Assembly (NCBI GenBank): GCA_949752735.1
Contig: OX457038.1
Location: 61,295,020 to 61,359,019 of the forward strand
DNA length: 64,000 bases
Origin: Lumbricus terrestris
Lineage: Eukaryota > Annelida > Clitellata > Crassiclitellata > Lumbricidae
Direction of reading: 5' to 3'
Position numbers and translations under genes: made by a program. Below are positions 12,151-22,342 of the stretch, piece by piece. Below the pieces are notes generated by a model. The model was not told where the DNA came from. It searched no databases and saw nothing but the letters and a program-made list of their open reading frames with translations. How positions within the stretch are numbered: the stretch's first letter is position 1; each line of letters begins with the position of its first letter.

Positions 12151-13559
12151 ACAACATTGACTATTCTTCTTAAAGTGCAACATAATAGTCCCATATAATA
12201 CACAAAAAGCATTGGAGAAGTCCAGTTGAGACTCGGTTGATTATAGAGAAGCCAGATGTCAGCATACATTCGGTGAGGAGTCATCAACGACTCCAAGTAG
12301 CTACCATGTACCAATGTACCATGCCACTTTTCCATCGTCTCAGCTTTCTCTTCCCAACCTTATAATTATCTCTCCTTTTCCCATTCTCATGCTGTCTACC
12401 TTCCTACACTCCAGCCCACCCTGCATGATCCCGTCTTCCACCAAACGGAAACCTTCCGACATATTAAGACTCCTGCTTCCGTGTTTCCCATTCCTATTTT
12501 CCTCTCGCCCATTCCTGCTCTATCATCTACCACACCCTTCCATTCTTCCTTTTCCAGTCTCCACTCCCCCCCAATGCGGCGGTTCATTCCATGCATCGAA
12601 CATTCTACTTACCTGTGATTGATGCACACCTGTAATTTAATCTCCGTGCGAATTATCCCGTAATCGACTCAGCCTGCAGTGCAGACCGGAGGAGACCATC
12701 AGCCAACGAAGACCCGCATCCAACGTCAGCCTCCGCAGCCTATCTCTAAACCGGTTGCTAATTGAAATCCCGACGGAGGATGAAGAGAGAGATGCGACGA
12801 TGAAGAAACAGTCTGACTCCACCTCCCCCATCATCTCCTCCTCATCCTCCTCCCTATCCTCCTCCCCCCCCCCGATCACCCTCCTTTCTCCCTTCTCTCA
12901 GTCGATCGCTGAGGAGGGACGGACGGACGGAGGGAGAGGCGAGGGACCCATTGGCAGGTGAGCCGGGCTCACTACGCACAGGGTATCTGCGTATATATAT
13001 ATAATTATATATATATAAATTATATATATATGCGGCTCATAGGCTATATTATAGTTATGCAATGTACAATTATCCAGATTAATAGCTTACATATATTTAT
13101 ATAAAACAGATTATGCAAATTTCTGTATGGAAAGATTTATATATGTATTCATAAAAATGAATTATGCAATGGATGCATGCAAGAGTTAAGAAGAGCTGAA
13201 GAGGCTGAGGAGTTATGATCTTGCAAGCTGCTGATGTCAGCACGATGTATATTGTATACAAGAAGCGAATGACGTACACATTTTTCTGCGGCCGTGCATC
13301 ATAAGGAGTGCACATGTGTGTATACAAACTGCAGAGTGTACAGTTACTGAAGGAATCTCCTTCGTAGGCGGTAAAATATCCATAGGCATTTCTGCAGTCG
13401 CGCTGTATATGTCTCTGTATGTCTATGTTTGTCTATGTTTGTCTCTTTCTGTGTGTGCGTGCTTGAATCCACATATCGCTCTCAATACCAGAGGAAGTCT
13501 CGACTCTGTTTGGTTCTGCCTCTTCCTCTTATTGTCTCTGTCTATGGCTCTGCTTGAAT

Positions 13560-13910
13560 GGATGTATGTCGGTCTGTCCCTCTATCTCTAATCTGTCTAT
13601 ATCTCAGTCTGTCTGTGTGTCTCTGTCTGTGTGTCTCTGTCTGTATGTCTGTCTCTGTTTGTCTGTCTGTCTGTCTGTCTCTCGCTCTGCTCCGCATGCC
13701 TATGTAGACTCTACACGTCTGTATCTGCTGGGCAAATAATAGCCGCAAATTCAGCGTTTCTGTAGATATCACCTTTGAAGATATCTGCTTTGATCTTTTT
13801 TTTACTTATCTCGGTTTCTGTGTCTCTCAGTGTCTCGCCTTGTCCCTCTCTCTCGGCCTCTATCCGTCTGCCTGTCTGTCTCTGTTTCTCTGTTTCTTTA
13901 TCCTGTCCCA
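13560..13910. repeat. TCTG/TCTC-rich simple repeat
   Basis: Pyrimidine-rich DNA made of GTCTGTCT and GTGTCTCT blocks, with a pure TCTG run at about 13660-13680 and a looser continuation to 13900. No gene. Confidence 0.85.
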
Positions 13911-14157
13911 CACCCATTTATTTATATATACATATATATACAATATATATATATTCCGACTGTTCTTCCCAGATCAACTGTGTAACCGTCTCTGTCACTG
14001 TCCATATATCTGTTTTGTGTTTGTAGATATGTCTCCCTCTACCTGCGTATCTCCTCTCTGCAAAACGAATCCTGAGGGAGTGATTCCAACAGAGAGTTAA
14101 AGAGTGCGAGTCAAGCCTAGTCTAAACAACGGATGAAAGGCATGATACCGAGATTGA

Positions 14158-14350
14158 CAACGATAATAATAATGATGATAACAATGATGATAATGATATA
14201 TCACTGATGATGATGATAATAATAACAACGATGATGATTACGACGACAATGATGATGATGACAATTACGATGAAATGCTGCTGCTGATGATGATGACGAT
14301 GATGATGATGTTGCCGATGACAATGATGATGTAAATAATGATGATAATAC
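14158..14350. repeat. Imperfect GAT/AAT trinucleotide repeat
   Basis: Interrupted GATGATAATGAT blocks over about 190 bp. Confidence 0.88.
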
Positions 14351-14639
14351 TAGCAGCAGCATCTAATCATTTGGTACAAAATGCGTACAAAACTACACAC
14401 GTACAACAATTCCAGCTCTGGCACCAGTCGTCGTCGTCTTCTTTGACGAAGGGAAACACTTGTGGCACATGAAAGATGGAAATGAAAACAATCCTCTGGA
14501 TATTTGACCTATGATCATGCTGTGCCGTAAGGGATTTACTACAGACTCAGACCTCCCAACAACTATACAACCACACTTGATTACCCGCAGCATAACTCTC
14601 AGAAATGCAGAATATACTAGACCATTCAGACTATAGACT

Positions 14640-15035
14640 AAGTCTATATTGGACTTTATTAGACCAAAAACTAGACTAAGGACTCAACCAAACTTGACTG
14701 CATTGGACTTAATAAACTATGGAAAAAGCAAAGGACTAGACTAGAGGACTAACTGGACTTGGAATCAACTTTATTTGGCTAAAGCCTAGACTAAGGACCA
14801 GACTAAGAGCTAGATCAAGGACTAGACTAAAGCCTATAGTCTAAGAACCAGACTGGATTTGACTATATATATTAGACTTGATAGGATCAAGGAACTACCA
14901 CACCAAGAACTGAACTAAGAACTAGAATAAGTATTTGACTAAGGATTAGACTAAGGACTAGACAATATGAACCAGATTAAGGACTAGACTAAATACTAGA
15001 CTAAGGACTGGGCTAAGGACTAGACTCAGGATTAG
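14640..15035. repeat. GGACTAGACTAA degenerate minisatellite
   Basis: Many irregular copies of AGACTAAGGACTAG. It is followed at about 15048-15087 by GCGCTATATAAAT, a remnant of the LINE/SINE 3' tail. Confidence 0.85.
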
Positions 15036-15301
15036 TTTGTAATTGATTCCGCCTCTTAAAGAGATCTTAAGAGGCGCTATATAAATTTAGGTCATTATGT
15101 GATTGAATAAACAATACAAATTATTATGAAACGAAGGGTACATAATACATATAGACTGACGACCATACTATCATATAATGGACCTTGAACTGGACGAGAC
15201 TTACCAAGACTAGAATGATTATGAATGAATTCGATGAGATAATGTGAGATTCGCTTCGATCAGATCCAAACATATCAGAGCAGGTCAGATAAGATCAGAT
15301 C

Positions 15302-15302
<1 letters not shown>

Positions 15303-15373
<71 letters not shown>
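15303..15373. repeat. (AAT)n microsatellite
   Basis: Uninterrupted AAT run of about 70 bp. Downstream (15404-15700) is purine- or pyrimidine-biased GGAAGGAT and CTTCCTTC sequence. Confidence 0.95.
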
Positions 15374-15374
<1 letters not shown>

Positions 15375-15929
15375 TCATGCAGGCGGTCGCTGGAGTCTGT
15401 TAGGAAGGATGGAAGGATGGAAGGATGGAAGGAAGGTATATCCCATATGGTGATGGAAACGAGCCAAGAGGACCGATCGAGGAGGGAGATGATAGGAGGA
15501 GGAGGAGGAGGTCTATGATCGGGGGTCAAGTAGTGCGTGCCACTCCTTCCTTCTTCCATCGTGCCTCTTCCTTCTTCCATCTTGCCTCTTTCCTTCTTCC
15601 ATCTTGCCTTTTCCCACTTCCCTCTTACCTCTACCTTATTGCCTCTTCCATCTTTCATCTTGCCTCTTCCTTCTTCCTTCTTGTAATGATCTTACTCCAG
15701 TGGAACGGATATCTTCCGTCGAGAAATTTCGTGCGAATGCTGATTTGGTTTTTTACGAGACAGAGACACAGACAGATATAGAAAGACAGACGGACGGACA
15801 GACAGAGATACAGAGAGGAAACAAAGAAAATGAAAAACTTGAAAAAAAGTGGAAGGTGAAGGACAGAAAGTGAAGATTTCAGGCATGCACGCATCTTCAC
15901 TTGCAAGCGTGCTTGTGAACTGCGTATAT

Positions 15930-16065
15930 ACATATTACATAGACTATATATATACACATATACTATATATATACATAGACTATGCATACGCATGACTATA
16001 TATATATACATAGACAATATATATACATAGACTATATATACATATATACATATATATTATCATGC
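15930..16065. repeat. CATAGACTATATATA repeat
   Basis: AT-rich tandem array with units like TATATATATACATAGAC. Confidence 0.85.
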
Positions 16066-17335
16066 ATGTACATGCCTGCGTGCAGATTTGAAGGCATCCA
16101 GCATTGAGTAGGCAGGCATCTATGATCCAGTGTCGGAATAAATTATCTCGTCATCGGTTTTATATCAAAAATCGTAAATTTGATTTATGATTGGGTGCGT
16201 TTTTGGCGCACACTCTCGACTAGTACGTGTACATGTACGTGCGGGCGGGTGCAGCCAGGAATGAAGAATATGCTGTTGAGAGACGATTAGTTTATAGAAG
16301 AGGACAAGAGTGGCATATACAAATGTATAACATTGTATAGTCTATACTATTATACTAACGGCTATAAGTCACTGAGCACGTCTGAGCGAGCGAGTGTTGT
16401 ATGATTCGATCTATTGTTATAAACACAGAAGAGACAGAGTCCATCAAGTGCACCTTGTTCCATCCCCACCCCCACCCCTAATGAACCACCAAACGTGAAT
16501 GATCATCGACTTCCATCTATCACTATCACTATCCATCTATCCATCTCTAAAAATATATTCTCCCGGGATCCGCATATTGCTGGTCCTACGTTATCCCAGA
16601 CCAATGCCTTTGTATGCATGCATCATGCATCATGCAGCATGTTCTGTGTGCATTTTTTGCGTGTGTATGTGTGTGCGCATCATGCCCATGTATGTGCAAG
16701 CATCTTGTGTATTATAGTGTATTATATATAGTCTTAGGCCTATACACACATACATGTACCTGCTTGCACATTCATGTTTGTACACAAAATATACAAACAT
16801 ATAACGTGTGTATGTGTAATTGTGTACCGGTATGCAGGTAGGAATGTATGCATAATATATGCATATGTATGTATGCTTGTTTGTATGAATGAATGTAGGC
16901 CTATGCATGTGTGCATTGTATGCGTGCATGTGCCATGCTATGCTTGTATTTATGTATGTATGTGTGTCTGTACGAGTAGTGTACGTGTGGACAAATATTC
17001 TATTGCTCCACTTTGCTAACTCACAATTGCGCCGACTTGACGATCTGCTGTCATAAATAATCTGACATTCTGGCGATGGCGCGTTGAGCTTTATATTATG
17101 AATTTTCAAGTTTACGCTGACTTAAAAGATACTATATGGCTGTAACACTGTTGCCATACAAAATAAAAGAAGACGGGAGTTCTCTACTGTAGCCGCTATA
17201 TACAGATAAGAATTCTTCGCCGAAAACAAACTCCACACTGGTTGCACTCTGCCAGTGCCAGGCCCAAGCCTTGATGAAGGAGGAGGGCAACCACAATGTT
17301 CTTTGTTATCACACAGTGTCGCTAAAACTGAAACT

Positions 17336-17478
17336 ATAGTTTCTACTCGTTTCTACTCGTTTCTACTCGTTTCTACTCGTTTCTACTCGTTTCTACCGTT
17401 TCTACTCGTTTCTACCGTTTCTACTCGTTTCTACTCGTTTCTACTCGTTTCTACCCGTTTCTACTCGTTTCTACTCGT
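17336..17478. repeat. 10-bp TTTCTACTCG minisatellite
   Basis: About 14 copies of TTTCTACTCG, with a few 8-bp (TTTCTACCG) variants. No spacers. Confidence 0.95.
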
Positions 17479-18188
17479 CGAAAGCAGGAGGAGCAAAGAG
17501 GAGAAAACAATTTTTAGTGCGAGCGCTCATTCAATAAGATAAAAATTGACGTTAAACCGCGTTACATGCATGTAAATAAAGAGGACTTCTCGCAGGTTCC
17601 ATACCGCAGAGAGATAACATTTGCTGCATTCCATGGTACAATAAAATGCTAATAAATCTCCGAAAATTCTCAGCGCACCACAGTGCGGCGTCAGAGAGAT
17701 CAGCTCATTATTATTATTCATTGGCGCTACATCATCGAAAGTTCAAAAGAGCAAGGTTTCAGTTTTGAGCAAAATGGTGAGAAGATTAAACTGGAGAATG
17801 ATTAGATTAATTGGCGGACCAGGAAGAGGATGAGCGAATGGGCGGAGGATGTTTTCATGAATTTGTTCGGAAGAATTGACTCAACGTAGATTGAAGATGC
17901 GGTTGGAAAATTAGAGTGCATGCATCTTGACGCCTGCCATAGAATGATAGAAACAATAAATACCGTACGACAAACAATGAGTAGATCGATAGTGGCCATC
18001 TGATCTCTCTATCTAGCCCACTATCTAATCGATAGTGTGCTTATCTGGGAAATGAAAGAAGGGGTTGGTGGAAAGGTTCGAATGGCATTGTGATTTAACG
18101 AAGAGATGCAATTGCGCAACGTTGCGCTTAATGTTTTCAATGTGAAATTCTACAATTATTATTATTTCGTGAAGAAGGCACTTAGTGA

Positions 18189-18389
18189 CAATTTTCACCC
18201 TGAAACGATTCATCAGAACACTTGAATGAAGTGTTTTACTGGAAGTTCTGACCATATGCTTAACAAATAGCAATTAAAAATCATATAGTCTATATGATTT
18301 TTAATTGCTATTTGTTAAGCATATGGTCAGAACTTCCAGTAAAACACTTCATTCAAGTGTTCTGATGAATCGTTTCAGGGTGAAAATTG
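18189..18389. repeat. Perfect palindrome: 99-bp arms, 3-bp loop
   Basis: Bases 18189-18287 are the exact reverse complement of 18291-18389, around the spacer GTC. Similarity stops abruptly at both outer ends. It could form a long hairpin or cruciform. No frame in it looks like a gene. A recent inverted duplication or a fold-back assembly/read artefact are both possible. Confidence 0.97.
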
Positions 18390-18589
18390 CCGTAAGGATG
18401 ACGTGCATGTTCAACTATTAGTCTCTTTTATATGGTCCATAGTAAAGCCTTCTTCTCTACGTTGATCATGGTCAGCTCTCAAACTGAATCGTTTCTGAAA
18501 AATGTCGAGAGATGTTCGTCTTCCTTTGCATTCGATAGATGGCTGCAGTGCTCAACAGAGTTCATACATATAGACAGATATATATAGGC

Positions 18590-18647
18590 CTACATATAGA
18601 CAGATATATATATATATACATATACCCAGATATATATACATATAGAC

Positions 18648-18682
<35 letters not shown>

Positions 18683-18690
18683 TATATAAT
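18590..18690. repeat. TATATAGACAGATA repeat
   Basis: AT-rich tandem array immediately left of the fold-back element at 18695. Confidence 0.88.
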
Positions 18691-18694
18691 ATAT

Positions 18695-19347
18695 GTACCC
18701 GGAAGCATATTAGCATTCTCTAGGCGATTTCGTAAGCCGGTTAGAGGAATAGAATGATTACATTGTGGAAGAAGCGAAGACCATAGGGGGGAGAAGGTAG
18801 TTGATGTTAGCAGTTATTGGTGAAGCTGTAGTGGCAGTGTAGGCTATTAGCTTCACCAACAACTGCTAAAGAACCAACGGAAAAATCTTAAGAATCTAAT
18901 GACGACACTAACCCTAACACTAACCCTAACCGACCCTCACGACGCAAAAATCTGAAGAATCTAATGACGACACTAACCCTAACACTGACCCTAACCGACC
19001 CTCACGACGCGAAACCTTACCCTATACGCGAACGACACCATGCTTAAATTTACGTATAGAGAGCCGTAAAGTGACACATAATTACCTGTCCAAATGTTAC
19101 GTAGGGTAATTATACGTAGGGTAATTATTTGTAAGAAATTTGAAAGTTTTACATTGCAATTCGTGTAAAATCGTGAGAGCCTGCCGACGCGCACGTGTTG
19201 TTGACAGTTTAGAAAGGGATGGTCAGAAATTGTACTCCACAACCTTCTCCCCCCTATATGGTCTTCGCGTCTTCCACAATGTAATCATTGTATTCCTCTA
19301 TAGCCGGCTTACGAAATCGCCTAGAGAATGCTAATAAGCTACCCGGA
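18695..19347. mobile_element. Fold-back element with ~105-bp inverted ends
   Basis: 18695-18799 pairs with 19240-19347 in inverted orientation. Both arms contain TTAGCATTCTCTAGGCGATTTCGTAAGCCGG, then a block reading GATTACATTGTGGAAGA in the left arm, with about 10% mismatch. Inside lie a small hairpin (18809-18826 with 18849-18867) and the 65-bp tandem repeat at 18881. No transposase is present. Target duplications were not clear. Confidence 0.8.
18881..19010. repeat. 65-bp tandem pair with telomere-like CCCTAA motifs
   Basis: Two near-identical 65-bp units (18881-18945 and 18946-19010). Each contains CACTAACCCTAACACTAACC and then CCTCACGACGC. CCCTAA is the metazoan telomere C-strand repeat, but only two hexamers occur per unit. 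Confidence 0.88.
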
Positions 19348-22035
19348 ACTCTTTCATTCGCTCTGAGAGAAATTCCAACGTTTGAACAACTTAGACAGAA
19401 CCAATTCTTACCTCTTTAGGTCCGACCCAACAAATCTGGGTAACGTCCCGTCCTGTACCAACTACATATGTACCCCAACCAAATCCACCTGTTGCTCCCT
19501 ACGGTGGGACCTCCCGCATCCATGACCACGTAGTTCCCTCTGCCGATAGTCTGATGTGCAAGAAACTATAATTTTAATGGTAGAATGCTATATAAATTTT
19601 AACTGATTTTAGTGGTTGTTCTTTTACCAAAGTGAGATTAACATAATTGGTTAACAAAGAATATATTGCTTACTTTCTTACCTAATTAGATTTCCTAGCG
19701 ACCTAGAATAACAGCAGTTCGTTATAATTATTATAGTTGTTCTCTTATCATCACAATACACTGCGAAACAATACAGTTCATTCATTGCTCTTATTTATAT
19801 AGCGCCTTTTCCATGATCATCTATAGTCTATACTCAGGAACTCAGTAGCGCTGCCGGCCAAACCTGCCATGGATAATGTAAACAAGTCTAATAAGGTTAG
19901 AGTAAAACATGGCCGCATGGGCCTTGGGCAATAGGCAACAGTACAGTAGAGTGTTTGTGTTTGTGTGTGTGCATGTGTGTGTGTGCATGTGTGTGCTCTG
20001 GAGTAGCATATGCTTGTACTTATGCATACTCTACCGGACCCACAGCTGACCAACTTAGCCGGTGGTCCATCCACCGTGTGGCCACTCACTCCTGCTGACC
20101 CTTAACAGCTCCTCCCTTATACTATACTCCGACATGATACTAGCCCTTCCCCTACTTCTGATTAGCCGCCGCCAAAGGACATAGCCCTGCTCCATTTAGA
20201 TAAATCGCTATCCCTCTATCCTGGGACATTGACAAGTCCCAGGTTTCCATCAGACCCTCCTTTCTAACTTACGGTAGCACAAAAGAACTACACATAGCCT
20301 ATGCACCTCTTGAAGATGCAGTCGCCGAAGTAGTCAAAAGATTAATTTCGAGAGTCGAATCGATTTCAAGCAGTGCAAAATTCGCAAAAAGTGTTCCGAA
20401 ATTAAAGCATATCTTATACTCTGCTGTTGTTTAGCCGCTAGTGAAATTTCCGATTTTTCAGGTTTTTGACATCATCTCAAAGTTGATAGATTTAGTTGTC
20501 AGTGTCTAGGCATTTTCTTTTGAATCGTGGAAGGAGTTCAGCAAGAAAGACTTTTAGTGAGTCTTCGGTGACCTCTGTTAAAAGGGTGGTATACCAAGTT
20601 GGCTTGTACGTTTTTTATGTTCTTCCCGCGCTCTTGTCACTGCTTGGAGTTCAATACAGCATAGTGTATAATATTGAAAAACAACATGTTCCCTTGAGGC
20701 TTCCGTAGATTATCGCCAGGCATTTCATTTCACCCTTGCAGATTTACCCTGCCATTAGAACTACTACACGGAAAAGAAGCTTTACAGGAGCACTTCCTGA
20801 TACGTATTCATATGCATACACATGCACCTACATAAATAAATACATATATGCAGTAATATAGATATAGACATATAATGTATATGTTTATTCATCGTCATCG
20901 TCATATGCATATATATAAATGTATATATGAATGTTCATGCGTGTATATAGTCTATGTGAGCAATGTGCACATTCTAAATTACGCGCTTACATTCATATAA
21001 ATTATACAATTATACATGTACGTATATATATTTATATGCAGCTCCACACAAGTTCATGTGTGTGTAAATAAATGTGTATATGTAGCATGTATTTGTAAAT
21101 CCCAAAATAGAATCGAACGTATTTGTGTAGGTTGCATGCATGGCTTTGTGGCACGTTTGTGCTGGTTTCGAGAGATATTCATAGGGAAACCAGTATCTCT
21201 AACGAGCGGCTCTCATTTGCGTCCGCGCGCTTTCTAAGGACAACCTGAGGAGGATATTCTATTATTCTATCAATGCGACGACTTTAAATCATTGCGAATC
21301 GGCCATACATATAGCGTCACGTATCTTTTAAGCCATCGACAAGAGGCTTGTGTGGACATTGGATTTTTCTATAATTTCCAGTTTTCGTGGTTGAGATCGT
21401 CAGTTTCAGACATAGACTACGTATAATCCAAAGCATGCGGCGAATTGATCTATTTCACGTGAAGGGTTATAATTATGACAACAGTTAAAGTAGGCTATGA
21501 TCGTTTTGCCACAAATAAGTTATTTGCCACATTTGGATTAGCTAAGTCGCCTTAAGTTGTAAGCCTAACAGTCTAGTTGCATAGACCAGCGTATTGCAAT
21601 TGAAAGTCGGAACCATAGTCTGCCACCAGACAGTAAGTGATGCTTCAGCTGTAGTAGTAGTGAGTAAAAGTGTCTGCTAAGTCTCACGTTCGAGTGCATG
21701 CTCTCGCGAACAGTACATCTTCAAGACCGATCCGTATCTGGAGCATTTCATAAACACCGATATTCCGGGGATTATCTAAACAACTGATAGTCGTGCCTCT
21801 GTGTTATAGGCATCGTCGCTTTAAAGAGGCGCCACAAAAGCCCGTTGATAAAACACGGGATTATAGGCCTACTATCAGTGTTAATAATATAAGAACGTTT
21901 CATTCGGGATTTTAGCATCGACTGTTTCACTGCGGACGAATCGAACCGAATCGTATAAGGAGGAATCGTTGAGTGTACATGCCGGCGAAACAATAATTGT
22001 TAAGAAAGCCACCTAACCTGAAAACAAATGAGGTC
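19348..22035. other. Gene-free interval upstream of RELN
   Basis: AT-rich DNA. It contains a GT repeat (19955-19995) and a TTTATATAGCGCC LINE/SINE tail remnant on the minus strand (about 19793-19815). No exon was recognised. Confidence 0.6.
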
Positions 22036-22098
22036 GGCCATCTTGGTGCCAAATCTTGGTCTATAAAACGCCATTTTGTACAAAGATTCGTCGTCGCC
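22036..22098 (+). promoter_or_regulatory. Possible RELN core promoter or 5' UTR elements
   Basis: GGCCATCTTGG at 22036-22046 resembles a YY1 site in the orientation often found just downstream of start sites. CGCCATTTTG follows at about 22069. TATAAAA at 22062-22068 is only 31 bp before the ATG, so it is probably too close to act as a TATA box. The assignment rests on motif resemblance only. Confidence 0.25.
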
Positions 22099-22342
22099 AT
22101 GAGGCTGCCTCGTGGTCATCCAGTCCACCTAAGTCTTCCTTCATTCCTCCTCGGAGTCGTCTTCTTCCTCCTTCTCTCCATGGTCGCCGTCCAGAGTCGT
22201 GTTCCGTTCATGTCCCCGTTCTTCTTCCTGTGCAGTTACCATGGCAACCAGGACCAGTCGACCCTCGACGTCGGGGAGGTTGCCCTCAGCGTCGCCATCG
22301 AAGGCGACCCAGAGACCTACGAACCTGGACGCGAATACCAAG
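22099..22342 (+). CDS. RELN: RELN exon 1: signal peptide and start of reeler domain
   Basis: Residues 1-81. The ATG at 22099 is chosen because it is directly followed by a basic stretch and a hydrophobic core ([16 protein letters not shown]) of a signal peptide. An upstream in-frame ATG at 21997 would bury the signal. SPFFFLC and [10 protein letters not shown] match the vertebrate Reelin N terminus. Donor AAG|GTGAGA, phase 1. Confidence 0.95.

Noticed and set aside
12755..12961. Plus-strand Ser-rich frame ending at a good donor (GGCAG|GTGAGC)
   Set aside because: Low-complexity TCC/GGA sequence, and no acceptor or homologous protein; RELN already has a complete exon 1.
18907..18998. True interstitial telomere
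   Set aside because: Only two CCCTAA hexamers per 65-bp unit; better seen as part of the fold-back element.
22062..22068. TATA box for RELN
   Set aside because: Only 31 bp before the start codon, leaving almost no 5' leader.
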